From NCBI RefSeq assembly GCF_037975245.1, contig NC_092577.1, positions 24,239,398 through 24,303,397 on the forward strand: a DNA stretch of 64,000 nucleotides, read 5' to 3'. Numbering within the stretch: position 1 is the first letter of the stretch; the number at the start of each line of letters is the position of its first letter. This DNA comes from Apostichopus japonicus (Eukaryota; Echinodermata; Holothuroidea; Aspidochirotida; Stichopodidae). Both the position numbers and the translations under genes were made by a program. The notes beneath the pieces are model-generated. The model worked only from the letters and a program-made list of their open reading frames with translations, did not search any database and was not told the origin of the DNA. Below, piece after piece: positions 31,830-44,700 of this stretch.

Positions 31830-33190
31830 GGCGCGAAATCCGTGAATTCGAGCAGACCGTGCTCTGCGATGTTTCCACTTGAACTCGCTGACGCGAGTTT
31901 TTTACCGGCCAAATTTGGGCAAAATATCAGCAAAACGGTGGAAAATATGCCAAATTCGATTTACTGTCTGATACGGAAACATGCAAATCCACACACAAAT
32001 CTTAGGCATCGGCGATTTGGCCGATAGCTGAGGAAAGCATCAGCCAAAGGGGTTCAAAATATGCCAAATTTGTGGCATTTGGCCAGTAATCGGCCAATGT
32101 CATGTGGCAACCCTGACCGAGAGCGAATTCATTGAAATTCATTGAAATTCCACTGTGTACCTCAGGCACTTGAGTCAGTTGTGCGGAAAGAAGGATACGA
32201 GATTTGCAGTAACTGGGGCATATGATTCACGTACAAAAAAATATGTCCATTGTCTCGTTTATAGTTTGTTTTCCAACGAACTAAGTTCTGTACATCAGTG
32301 CAGCGGGGGCCCCGTCCGAGCCCATAGGCGTTACGCCGCTGATTTCTACGTGAGCATTAAAACAACGAAGAAATAAAATGACGGAACAAAGTTAGTATAA
32401 ACAAAACAAATCTTTGATCGAAAATGAGTTAACAAGCATAACAAATGTTATGGCGAACAACAAATGCAAACCAGTTAGTTAAACAATCAAAGGGAAAGAA
32501 ACGTTCTTGTTTTCGAAAAGGATCGACCAGAATCTGGTGGGCAAATTTGGCTGTGGACATTGTTAGCACTTTCGGGATTTCGGTACGGTAGTATTTGTTA
32601 TACTGCATTAAGGCTATATTCCAAACATGTAAAAGGCTGTATCGAAACAAATACCATACGTAGGCTATTCAGTAATAAAAACATAACGTTAGTAATTTGT
32701 CGAAATTTCCAATGACCGTACAAACATCGTTATCAAAACCGGTAAATGTCATTCGTAATTGAAGTGCTAGTAGCGTTGGGAAATTTGGCTGGAAAATTGT
32801 AAGCTCTTTCGGGATTTCGGTAGTGAATGTTTGTTTTACTGCACTGATAATAACATTAAAGTGGCCATGACAAGAAAATGTCAACTTCCAGTCTTTTTGG
32901 GATCCATCTAAGCATGCTCTCTAGAACATATATCAACCATTCTGCCAGTTAAAAATTTGATTTTTCCCTTCGAAAATTGAGATTTAATTACCCTCTTTGG
33001 GGCTTGAAAAGTTCGTTCGGCTGAAAATTTTCCTAATCTCATGACGTCATTTGACGTCATGTTATGAACACGATTCGGCTCTCGCTGATTCCTCCGAAAA
33101 CATATCATACTTACAGTACGACAAGTGTACATAAATACACAAAACAATCGATAACAAGTCGGCGCGAAATCAGATCGAAATTTCCCGTGG
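31830..33190. repeat. non-coding stretch with a ~240-bp imperfect tandem duplication
   Basis: AAATTTGGCTG, then CTTTCGGGATTTCGGTA and TGTT(A/T)TACTGCA, occur around 32,540-32,605 and again around 32,778-32,840, about 235 bp apart. No coding content is convincing. GATTTGGCCGATAGCTG-type repeats lie at 31,900-32,100. Confidence 0.45.
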
Positions 33191-33192
33191 AA

Positions 33193-33359
33193 TGTCAGAT
33201 TTAGAACCAAATGCGGCAACCGAAGTTCAAAGTGATAGTGGTTCTTCACCAGGCAGTGAAATTGGGCTATAATTAGAGTGCCCTTTCTCATATTCGAAGC
33301 AGAGAGTGAAGGCGATGATCATGCCAATATTGAACCGAACGTTGATGGTGGACCTGAGG
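33193..33359 (+). pseudogene. 5' part of a P2X7-cysteine-domain-like exon, split by the hAT-like insert
   Basis: Starts MSDLEPNAATEVQSDSGS and, after a frame change near 33,270, continues FEAESEGDDHANIEPNVDGG and PE up to the insertion point in GACCTGAGG. The second half lies 21.5 kb away at 54,847 and continues in frame with VLEPYQFEPVKRAE. An acidic serine-rich N-terminus followed by a 'PYxFEP' box is typical of multi-copy proteins sharing the cysteine-rich C-terminal domain of P2X7 receptors. The cysteine part would be in later exons, which I do not see. The frame change at 33,270 means it may already have been a pseudogene. Confidence 0.4.
33352..33359. repeat. 8-bp target-site duplication, left copy
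   Basis: ACCTGAGG at 33,352-33,359 is repeated exactly at 54,847-54,854. Joining across one copy keeps the exon reading frame. Eight bases is the standard duplication for hAT transposons. Confidence 0.75.
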
Positions 33360-33962
33360 CATGGGCGGGATTACGGGGGGGGGGGGCCAAGAGGGGGCAT
33401 CTGCCCCCACTTTTTTTCCAGACCATAGTTCCCTTTTTTTGTCGTTTTTGCAGACAAATGTGCACAACCCTAATCGAAATTATTCCCCCACAACAGCTCT
33501 ATCAAATAGGCCTATTTGTTTCGAATCTAAGTCGAATTTGTGTTCAACATCGTAACATGTAGCATGCAGAATAACTGGAGCTGTAGCTAGCACATGGTTC
33601 GCAGCACAGGTTACGAATCCTGGAGCTAACACACTAGCGATTCAATTCTACATCCGCGGCATGTGCTACAGTGCTAGCTTAAGGATTTTCAATGTTGCTG
33701 CTCTACTGAATGCGTTGAATAACTAAATCCAGAGAAACGATTTACGAAAGCCAGATTTGCATATTGGGTATATCGATAATTAAATTCAATACACTGACAC
33801 ATGACACCCCCCCCCCCCGTGTCATTCACCAGTATGCAATGGCAATGCCGATGTAATTTCTTTACTGCTCGAAATCCTGGAATGAAGGTATGTTCAGTCC
33901 CCAATATTTGCCAAGTGCTCCAAGAAGTGGGAGGAGAATTTCGAAGTGGGTGCTGAACATAT

Positions 33963-34519
33963 TGTAACGCTAACTCAGTCTAAGATTCTGGGGCGTCCAA
34001 ATATTCCCTGCTGAGGACTGGTGGTGGTATGGAAACAAATGCGGCTTGGATGGTTGTATGTTAGTAACGACGAGCCTTAAATCTCGCTATTACATGCAAA
34101 AGATATAACACATAGATAAACGAGTAAAGAACAAGTGCTGTGTAGATTTCGCAATCTATTACTATAAACAGCCACGGTACAAACAATACATCGGCACGAA
34201 GCCCTCAATAATAGGTAGAAAAACATGCACTTAACGATAATGGTCACAAACGAGGTCTCAATACCGAAGTAGAGTCCTATAACGATACGTACAAAAGTGT
34301 ATAAAAGACGAATACAAGACAGATACAAGTACGACCACAATGGTCGGAGCCAGGGCTACTACCGAACCGAACGATTCAGATCGGGAGCGAAGACTGGTCA
34401 CAATTCTTGAGGTCTGCTTCAGCTGAGCTGGTGAGCAGACATCACGTGACCTCTAATTATTACGTAATGTAGCCTACGACAAATAGAGGGCGACATATAT
34501 GATGACCAACGGCATCACA
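33963..34519 (-). repeat. 3' LTR of the gypsy element
   Basis: 557 bp, reading TGTGATGCCG ... GCGTTACA on the element strand. No difference from the 53,622-54,178 copy was found on base-by-base reading. The 87-residue open frame inside (34,077-34,340) occurs identically in the other LTR and is not considered a gene. Confidence 0.95.
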
Positions 34520-34532
34520 CTATCCCCTTCTC
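34520..34532 (-). promoter_or_regulatory. polypurine tract
   Basis: GAGAAGGGGATAG on the element strand directly precedes the 3' LTR, the usual RNase H-resistant primer for plus-strand synthesis. Confidence 0.75.
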
Positions 34533-36069
34533 AGTCCTTAACTTGTCCCCAAGTTATGAAAACAATATAGTAAGGATCGCTAATTAGACACAAATCTAAA
34601 ATCATTCACATACTAATACAAAAAGAAATCCAAAATACATGAATACGTATAAAAGCAAAGTATAGCTAATAGTGCCTGCCATGCACGAGAGCCTATACAC
34701 ACAATAACATTTGATATGAACTCTTAATATGGGTTCAGAACTAACTTTTAAGATAAAAACGTATCGCATGTCAATCTGTACCGACTAAAAAAATATGTCC
34801 TAGCTCGACTGCGAAAGAAGAAAGTTACGCAATACGAGCACTCTAACAAATGGTGTTAATGTTTTAACGCCTAAATTAACACATTTTTGTAACACTTAAT
34901 GAACGCGTTTTAGTGTTAATCGGATAAGGTATTAACACGTTTATGTGTTTATGTAAAATTAACGCCTCAACGCGTCTTCCGCCATGTAACACTTAATTAA
35001 CGCGTATACGCGTCTATAACCAAAAATAGTGTTTTAAAAGCAACACTAGGTGTTGAAACAGGGATTAATGCTTTAGCAAGCATGGTGTTCATTTTGGTTT
35101 TAAACAATCGTTCCAAAATGACCTTAGATGACCCCGGGACAGTCTGGGAACCAGCTGGGTAAAAGATGTGAAGCACACTAAGCAGCCCTTGCTTGAACAA
35201 AGTTAAAATCCCAGTTTTTATATACACAAAGATGACTGGGTTAATTTCTCAATCTGGAAATGAATTACTTGTGCTCACATGAGGGTTGAAACAAACTGTT
35301 CTTATTAAGAGTGGTACATCTTGTTCACATTACGAACTCTTAAACAGTGCAATATATATCATGAAATTTGCACAGTTCTGAAACAAAGGGAAACAGATTA
35401 TTGAATATGCACTTTTTATTAACATTCACTACTTCATTGAATCCAAAAAGCAACAACAACTGTCAACTCCAAAAGAATCATGCCAAGAAAAACTTAAAGC
35501 TCTTTTATGGAAAATTTAAGCTTGTTAAAAAACTGCTGGTAATTGCTTCCCTTGAAGTATGTGTACGGCTCTTCGAGAATATGCTGTTGGAGGAAGCCCA
35601 GCAGCTGTCCATATATGGCAGGATAGTTCAAGTCACAAATGTAATATCCACCCAGCAGAGCAACAACTGCTTTAAGGGAATTGTTTGTTCCACAGTCAAT
35701 GAATACTCCTTCACCAACAGCATAAATCATTTTGATGTCATTGTCGATTGCTAGGCTGCGGAGCTCAAGAGGGGCTTTATCCTTCATGCCAAGCTTCCGG
35801 CTAAGGACATCCTCCGACATGTCAATGTTGTCGACCTGCAATTAAATAGGATGAATATTATCAACTGTAACTATATATTCTTAAAAGTCATTTCATAAAT
35901 AATAATGTTGCCATTCATATATACCTACTCTGATATCCAGTTCAAGGGAGCTATAAGGGACCAAATAATAACCTTTGACCTCAAATATAAAACAGCTCAT
36001 TTGTCATAGAAACACATAATTGTGATTTTCTGCACACAAGGATGCTGCGTTACTTTATCAAGTGAGGTA

Positions 36070-36580
36070 GTCATGGAGGAGTCTAGTCTTTTTTAAGCCC
36101 CACAGTGAATGTCCATGCCACACTAGAGTATAGCAGACTGGAAGCACAATGGAGCTGAACACTTGGGGAGCTTTTTCCCTCTGCCCGAATAACGTGATTG
36201 TCAAACACCATTATCCGGGGACCTCATGACTCCGCATACCAGACCAAAAATAATAACTAAAATAAACTCAGGCTGGCGCGGCACAGAGCCACTGCCAAGG
36301 CAAAAAAGGACTCAGTGACCTACACATATTCACCCAAAACCGGGACAAATTCAACAGTACTGTGCAAGATACCACCTAAGAACTGGATGTTGGTCTTGGT
36401 CGATGACACCTGTAATCCCAACGGAGAAACCCCAAACTCTGCAAGCAAGGTAGCATCATCTGCAAATACCAGGTCAGACACCCGGACTTCACCAAATGAA
36501 ACCCTGCAGTATGGGACCCTCTCCATAAATAAGTGCATACAGGTGTTGAAAAGGCGTAGGAGCTAGTGTGCACCCCTGCC
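36070..36580 (-). pseudogene. LINE reverse transcriptase fragment in an intron
   Basis: The minus strand encodes VSDLVFADDATLLAEFGVSP with the RT active-site motif, then LGLQVSSTKTNIQFLGG and, in another frame, LLYSSVAWTFTVGLKK. The wording matches the RT thumb/connection of endonuclease-type LINEs often annotated as craniofacial development protein 2-like. Only ~500 bp survives, within the intron between the last two exons of the SAMD3-like gene. Confidence 0.65.
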
Positions 36581-37044
36581 TCCCCCCTGAAACAAGAAAG
36601 TCAATGACTTTGTGATTCCTTGTTCATGAAAACTGCTGTATTCAATATTTTACAATATATTACCCTATTTGACCACGGTATATCATGATGGCGGTAAATA
36701 ACCAGAAATTTAACATGTAAATTTACCGGTAAATTACCGACTCACAACACTGGTGTCTATCACCCCAACCCCTTCGATTAAATGACTACTTACGGTAGGA
36801 GCATCAGTTAGGACTTCGGCAACATTTCTGAAGAGCTTGTCGGAATTGGTCTTTATTAACTGAGGGCCCTTCTCTATGATGGAGCTTCCAATCCATGCCT
36901 ACAGTTCTTCTAGAATCTGAAACCATAAAAAGCAAGCCTAACAACTAAGAGTGGTGGCCCATGGCAAACAGTAAGGTCACTAACCATTCTAATTGGGGGA
37001 TAAATGCCAGGGTGCCAAGGTCTTTCATGTACATGAACCCTGGC

Positions 37045-37097
37045 ATTTTGCGGCTCAGTTTAAAAATGACGTCATTTTTAAAACTGAGCCGCAAAAT
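37045..37097. repeat. 53-bp near-perfect palindrome centred on TGACGTCA
   Basis: ATTTTGCGGCTCAGTTTAAA runs into AATGACGTCATT and returns with TTTAAAACTGAGCCGCAAAA and T; the only asymmetry is one extra T/A. There is no loop. The centre is a perfect CRE, the CREB/ATF binding site. It lies in an intron of the SAMD3-like gene. Confidence 0.85.
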
Positions 37098-40000
37098 AAT
37101 TCTCCTACCCGCACCTAAGCCTCATATTGTCCCTTCTAGTGACGTCACAATAGGGGAAATCCCGATTGGGGTAACACAGAGCAGACTGCTGCTTCCGATA
37201 TTATTCCCTACTGCTGAGTGCATACGTAGTGACATCACCTAAAGAGAGCCGGGCCACGTATACAGGTCATGTTACTCTGCTATAAGTGATTCTACAGAAA
37301 ACACATACAGTACACACATGCACATCATTTGTGTACACAGTCACAGAGTACTCTATGTGTACCTTAGTGTTAGATCAATTGTTGGTAGGCTACATCAGAA
37401 CATAATTTTGACACCATAGCAACTCACATAGCCACCATCTTGCAGACAAGGAATCCTTGCTACAACCTCCTCCACTGTTTTGCCAAGTCTCCATGATGAT
37501 AATTTGGGCCGGACTTCTGCCATTAGCAACTTGATAGTGGCTTCACGTCGCTGCCCATTCCATTCATCAACAAGTTCATCTCAACGTTCAAGGAAGTCAT
37601 CTTCTGATAAAACTTTGCCAGTCGTAGGTCTAGAATTGAATAAGTTTTGTGTTCATTGCCAAAAACGTATTATGAAGGGCATGCACAGTGTGGTTCAACA
37701 ATAACAATTTACATTTATTGATGATTCATTGTCTCTCTCTATTCAGATTGGACCTCTTATACTTTCAGTGTCCCCAAGTGAGAACCCCCAAATGAGCAGG
37801 TTAAGACCTATAACATGTAAGCATTTTGGAACCAGACTCAGTAGGCTCACAATTTTTGAGACACAAATGACCTTTCATCCCAGCACTCGGGCAAATTACC
37901 GAAAATAGGAATACATTTTTTCAAGGATTCATTACATGCACAGCAAGCAAGTCTACTTTACCATGGAAGGCTGAATCTATTTTTTCGTGTATTACCTCAT
38001 CTATATTTTGGATTATGTAATTGACATATTTTTCTCCCAAAATCTTGTGTATTTTTCAAAATTCTATGCTAACCTGGCGATTGTTTAGATATGCTTTTTA
38101 AACCTCAAAACTATTTGGTCGTGAAACAGATTGTTTCTAAACTGGCACAGAGAAAAAGAAAGCATGTAAAATCCCAGCATTCAAAATTTGAGCATGATGC
38201 CTTGTTGCGTTATTTTATCTTAAATGAATTTCACCTTCATCGATGACGTCACAAGGAGAGGGGGGGGGGGGGATTCCAAGGCCACCCATAGACTCTACAC
38301 AGTAAATGCTGCTGCTTTGCACCTTGGTGGTGGAAAGACGAAAGGTAATATTTACAGAGGAAATTAATGAAATTCTTTCAATCTTGTGAACATTTAAATT
38401 GTAAGTTTTTATTCAGATCCCAATCTGAGTTCATTTGTTACAGTGTTCTGTTTTCTAAAGTATGTTCTGCATTAACTTTGTGTTACACAGGTTCCCACAG
38501 TGGCCCTTGTGATGTCACCAGGAGTATTGCGCAAAGGCAGATGTGTCTTATTTTCACACTCATATCGGCTGAAATTTTGTCTGAGGTTTTAGAGTTCCTC
38601 AATAGTTGGTACTGAAATACCTGAAGGCATATTTACATGATCATTGTACTTTAAAGCAATATATGTTATTCCGTTTCCTTCTGAGCGTCCGTAGGTAAAG
38701 GGTTAAAGAGCATGCAAACCAACCTTCCCAAGTGGAATCATTTTGCAACTGACATGTCTGGTGACTCAGCTGATGAACAGGTGGTGAGGGATGTTTTTCT
38801 GTTTTCCTTCAATGCAGCTGATGAATTCTGGAGCTCAGCTTACAACTGAAATATGACTAAAAAGAAAAAAATTATTTAACGCTTTCTTGCATATAGAGCA
38901 AAACATCCCAAAAACATATACCACTTCATTAACCAGGGCAACATGCACATTAACAGTCAGAAAGCTCTGACCACTGAGTACTATACATCAGGGATGAATA
39001 TACTTTGACAATGGCATGATATGCTTGGTGACTGGGTATCTTGAGGAGGCGAGGAACACTCCTGTTGTGGTCCAATTTGGCACACTTTGCAGATGGTCTA
39101 ACCATGGAGTTACGAAAGACACTTGCTGCTATTGAGTTAAGTACACCAACAGACTGATGTTATTGTTTGGTCCTGGTCAACAGTGTCTTAGAGAGATTTG
39201 GCAGAAGGTATGGGTCACGTCAAGAATGCTAATTAGAATGTAACCTGGTGAAAAGAAGCACTCAGGCACTGTCCTAGTTTTTGTATTCTTCCATGGCTCG
39301 TCATACTACATACTCATGAATATTGATGAGATCGGCACTGGAAAATGATGGGGACCATCTACTCATTATGGGTATTCCACCAGCCAAGTACTGTATGAGA
39401 CCAATCTGACCTTGCATCTTCCACTTATCTTGTTAATGAGGTACTGCTTGCTGGTTTTGCTATCTCACATCATGCATTTCCTAACAAGCTTACTGGTAAT
39501 TAGTCTGCTCTGGGAGTGTGATACCCTGTATAAAATCCACAGTCCCCAAATTCACCATAGACCCTAAAGCGAGGGTTATTCCTGTGGATTCTGCTGATAT
39601 GATTTGTGAACTGATTAAAATTGTCTGTAATGTAGTTGCACATGGTGCAACAATGAATAATTTCATCTCCCATGATGTTATACCTAGTAGATAAGATACC
39701 CCCAACCACTAGTAGAAATAGTTTATTTCATGACATACAGTATCTGAAAACTACCAAACTGAAAAATTTACTGGACAAAATGATGCCATCCTTAACTTAC
39801 AGAAGCTTGAGATAGCACAACAGAGAAACAGGTCACTGCACTGTGGAGAGAAACAAAAAAAAATTAAATAAATAAAATTACTAACAAGGTCATTAGGAAC
39901 ATTTATCCACAAGGTTTGACCCCGACTGTGTGAATCCGGGTTCTGGGTCCGAATTTCCTTTTGGGGTTTGAATCTAATTATATTATTTGTTTATAGTGAA

Positions 40001-40139
40001 TTGTGATTCTTTTAGAAATGTATAATGACAAAGCCATGTTTTGACAGTAAACTTTAATAATATATCATTTTTGTTATTGACTTTACGACTAGTTCCTGGT
40101 ATATTTCTAGGCACTATCGGGCAGGAGCCTGCAGGCCAC

Positions 40140-40690
40140 CTTTTATTAAAATTCAACAATTTATGCAAATTAGGCATATTAAGTGACCTCCAGTGACCTT
40201 TACTGCCTTAAAAACTATCAGCACTGAATTTTTACCGTATCAACTAGATTTTGTGAAAATCTGACAAACTTAAAAAACTGCATAAATTATGCAAATTATA
40301 CACAGCAAATGACCTCCAGTCACCCCAACTGTATACTAAAATTTCACGTGACAGAAGATAGACCATACCCACCAAGTTTCGCTAACATTCGACAAACATT
40401 GAAAAATTGCAGGGGTTAAATGTGGTGATCATGAAAGTTGGTCAGTATTACCATTGACCAATAGTACATATGGGGTGTTCAGGAATTTTAGGGCAAAGGT
40501 CAGCATGGAGGTCAGTTTTGGCCATTGTGTGAAAAATTGCAAAGTGCTTCTCCTACAGATCAAATTGGATGATCATGAAAGTTAGTCAGTATCGATCACC
40601 GAGGACCAAAGGTACGGGTGCGTTCAGGGATTTGAGGCCAAATGTCACCTAGGGGTCACTTTGGCCCCAAATAGCTATTTTCCTGCACGT
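40140..40690. repeat. short direct repeats (GACCTCCAGT; GATCATGAAAGTTGGTCAGT)
   Basis: GATCATGAAAGTT(G/A)GTCAGTAT with following TTCAGG(A/G)ATTT, GGTCA and TTTTGGCC / CTTTGGCC occurs at 40,427-40,524 and 40,571-40,665. AAATTATGCAAATTA and GTGACCTCCAGTGACC words recur just before. No coding content. The 41,000-41,600 stretch is AT-rich without a recognised feature. Confidence 0.5.
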
Positions 40691-41771
40691 TTGTAGTGAA
40701 ATACTAGGCTAAGATAGGCCCACTGATAAAGTTAGCCTAACGTTGGAATGGTTGACTGTGTCATGTTTCGCTGCGGTGCTTCCACTTTCAGAAAACTAGC
40801 GTGGGTCAGTTACGTGTAATGGTGTAAGAAATATGGGGTGGCCAGATGCAAGCAACATGTTCAACCAAAAAATTATGATTTGATTGGCTTTTTTCTAGTA
40901 TTTATAAGATGTTAGGAACAATATAATAAATCTGGTGGCAATACACTCACAAATGAGGAAATCTTGATTTTTCTTGTTTGCTACTGCGGCTAACACAAAC
41001 TGCGGCTTGATTTACTTATAAGTACCGATAGCTGCATAGTGTCACATTGGCATGTTAGCTTTAGCACACTTTTCCGGTGGTTTTGCCAGTCTGTGTGAGA
41101 TAATTAAAAGTATTTATTACATTACGAGCTGTTTCAGACTTATTTTATTAAATTCTACAGGTTAGGAAATGACAATTTTCACAAAATACGACTTAAATAT
41201 TAGTAACTGCCTAGTTAGGGCCTAGAGAAAATCGGGTTTTAATTACGACCAAGTCCAACCTGTTTAGCAGATTTCTAAGGCATAATGCATTTTGACTGTT
41301 GTTAGGCTAACATTACTGTGGGAGTTCTAGTTTTAACTAGTTTTACCGGTTCCATTTTGGCTTATACTCAGGCATAGATAGTTCTAGGTTAGGCTAGAAA
41401 TACAATTCTACAGTTAATATTTATTTAATCGATAGGGTTAGGGTAGTATTGTTGAGTTCTTACAGTTTTTTCTACTTAAATTTAATTATTCTGGCTAATC
41501 TGGAAACTTTTCAGAAATCATGATCACTTAAGTTCACAACTGCATGCTGTGCTCTGCACCAGTGCGCTGTGGTATATGACGTAGCACACATGACAGTGAC
41601 GTAATGCACATGTTTACTGTTGATCAGGCTATTAATTTTCAAAATTTTTGGTAAACAAACAAACACATCAAAATTACAAGTTATCACAAGGAGTTGGGGC
41701 CTAGCGATGGCGCTTTTTTGTGGGTTCGCCCCCCCCCCCCCAGATAACCTAAAATCTGACGGTCCTTTGGC

Positions 41772-44700
41772 CAGCAGGTGCTGTTTTTATTTTTTTATTT
41801 TTTTATTAACTTTATTCGTAACCAGGGGTCCTGTCACTGGTAAACCAGTGTTCTCCCCAGGATCCCTGCACATATAAAACATACAAAATATAACAAACAG
41901 AACACATAAATAAATACAGAATATAGATATAAAAATATAAAAAATATAAAAAAAAAATAAAAATAAAAAAATAAAAAATAAAAAAATATATATATATAAA
42001 AATAAAAATCTAATTCGATTTCAAAGATTCCAGAAAGCCAGGCCATTTCTAATTGCACATTTTAGTTTATTTTTAAAGGTATCAGTGTTATTGCACATAC
42101 GAATATGCCGAGGCAGTGCATTCCATTGATTAACCCCATGGCAAGTTTGACGACGTCTCCCCCAAATAGTGTTGGAATGTGAAAGGCAGAAACCACCAGA
42201 GGTAGAGGCTCTTGTGGCAGATTCACTCGAGGAGACATGGGCATACTTGTCACAGAGATAGTCAGGAGCAGCTGCTATGTGGATTTTATGCATAAAAACC
42301 TGACGGTGATAATTCCATCTTTGCTCTATAGGGATCCAGGATAGAGCTGAGAGAACATCAGCTGTAGGTGCAGTCCTAGGAAGATCTAGAATAATCCGAC
42401 CAGCTCTTCCTTGCAGAGATACCAGACATTTTTTATACTTGGCACAGGTGTTAGACCAGGTACAACTAGCATAATCAAAGTGGGGGCTTATCAAACTATT
42501 GTACACCATAATCCTGTATTTGTGTGGAAGATACTTCTTAACCCTCCCAAGTATCCCAAGACGGCAGGATATTTTCTTGCAAATCATAGATAAATGGTCT
42601 TTGAAAGTTAAGGTACTGTCCAAAAGCACCCCAAGGTACCTAAAAACATGAACCTGTTCTATATCATGTGAGTCATAATGGAGAATGAGAGGGTCAGCTC
42701 TCTTCATCATGGTTGGTGTGCCAAAAAGCATACTTTTGGTCTTTTTTACATTCAAAGTCAATTTGTTTTTGACCAGCCACTTGCCAATCAGAATAAGATC
42801 TGTAGAGAGAACCTGCTGTATTTCACATATTTTCTCAGAGCTATAAATAACAGCTGTGTCATCTGCATATAAAATTGCCTGGCTTTCACTTGTGGCAGAT
42901 GGAAGATCATTTATGTATATAGAGAATAGTAATGGCCCAATGATAGATCCCTGTGGAACGCCAAATGCAATTCCCATCATATCTGAATACTGGTTCTCAA
43001 TCTGAACAATTTGGTATCTGCCCGCAAGATAAGAGCCGAACCAATCCAATGCAGAGTCAACAACTCCATATGACCGAAGTTTGTCAAGCAAGATGTCATG
43101 ATCAACTGTATCAAAAGCTTTTTTAAAGTCAAGGAACAAGATGCCAGTGTAGTTCTTTCTTCCACAGGCACCGTCCATGTTTGACAAAATATCATCAACC
43201 ACATAGCTGAGAGCCGTAGTAGTGGAGTAACCAGGTCTGAAGCCTGATTGCCATTTGTTAAGGATCTTGTTACTAGTTAGATACTGATACAGTTGATCAT
43301 GAACAACTCTTTCCAAGATTTTTGACACAACTGGCAGAACTGAAATAGGTCTATAATTGTCGACCTGACTGCGTGTCCCATCTTTGAAAACTGGTGAGAC
43401 CTTGGCAGTCTTCCAGTCAGAAGGGAAAACCCCATGAGAGAGTGAGAAGTTGATAATATAAGTAAGAGAAGGAGCAATGTGGGAGGCAGATAGCCTCAAC
43501 AAACGAGCACTTATGTTGTCAAGGCCAGTGGCTTTCCCGGCAGACAGGCCCTTTAATTGCTTCTCAATCGAGTCAATGCTAACTGTCTGGAACCGGAAAT
43601 TACATAAAGTATCATTTGTGGAAGGAGTGTGGGGTCTAGAATCGAATTTACTAGCTAGCTCACTTCCAATGTTAGCGAAAAAATTGTTGAAGACATTAGC
43701 AATTTCACACTTGTCATTAACAACAATACCATTATCAACTATGCTAGCAATGTTATGGTGTTTGCTACTATGCATTGCTTCTTTAAGGGTAGACCATAAT
43801 TTAGAGGAGTCATTTTTAGTGTCCTCAATTTTGGTTTTGAAGTACTCACATTTTAGTTGGGAAGCCAGATTATTGAGTTTGTTTCTACATTTTTTGTACC
43901 TGGCCCAAGTGTCCAGTGAACCATGTTTCTCAGCGACCTTCTTCAGGTGATCCCTCTCCCAGGTCATCGAGATGAACTCATCAGTGACCCAGGGAGTGTG
44001 CTCACCTTTAACAGTCACAGTTTTCAGAGGTGCATGGGCATCAGACACTTCATTAAAGAGAGTTTTCCAAGTATACCACATGAGGTCAATATCATCCAGA
44101 CCTTCAATACAGGAAAATGGGATTTTGGAGATATCATCAATAAAAGCTTCCTGATGGAACCGTTTGAAAGATCTAGTAGTGATCTTTCTGGGAATATGTT
44201 TGGGTTTGTTAGCCCTTCTAACAGCATAAATCAGCCTATGATCACTCAGACCAGTGGGTATCACTCCTGACTGAGTGACATAATTTTTACGGTTCACATA
44301 AATGTGATCTAAGAGGGTTCGTGAGTGAAGAGTCACACGGGTGGGCTCGGAAATCATTTGACTGAGTTCATTCCGACGTGTATAATCATGCATATCCTTA
44401 GTAAGACCTTTCTTGCAAGTGGGAAGAAGATCTAAATTGAAATCACCTAATATCAAAGTTTCATAATTACAATCCAATGCATTTGATATATTGTTCAATA
44501 TGTCATTCAGGTAAACAAAATCTGAGTTGGGAGACCGATACACCGAGCCAATCAAAATTGGTCTGGTCTTCGGTAAAATAATTTCAGTCCATAGACAATC
44601 GAGGTGGTCTACCTCAAGATCCAGACGTCTACGTCCCACCAAAGTGTTGGAGATGAATGTCGCTATACCATGAGATTTGGAGGTGGTACCATCTTTCCGT

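Larger units (their letters stand above)
35494..39709 (-). pseudogene. spliced gene in the insert: C2H2 finger N-terminus, SAMD3-like C-terminus, two stops
   Basis: The first exon (about 39,709-39,490) has a C2H2 finger, CTMCNYITDNFNQFTNHISR followed by IH, then IHRNNPRFRVYGEFGDCGFY. Three later exons have consensus borders in phase 0: 37,629-37,428 (VLSEDDFLER, stop, DELVDEWNGQRREATIKLLM, CLQDGGY|GTGAGT), 36,916-36,794 (ILEEL, stop, AWIGSSIIEKGPQLIKTNSD|GTAAGT) and 35,835-35,494 (KAPLELRSLAIDNDIKMIYA, NYPAIYGQLLGFLQQHILEE). The layout resembles uncharacterised 'SAMD3-like' proteins abundant in fish, coral and echinoderm genomes. Exons between the finger and 37,629 were not identified. Both stops could come from C-to-T changes (CGA to TGA, CAG to TAG). 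Confidence 0.5.

Noticed and set aside
34077-34340. 87-residue open frame, identical at 53,736-53,999
   Set aside because: It lies wholly inside the two LTRs, has no recognisable domain, and its identity simply reflects LTR identity.
41834-42058. Phe/Tyr-rich 74-residue open frame that looks like membrane helices
   Set aside because: It is the A-rich 3' UTR of the LINE read in one frame.
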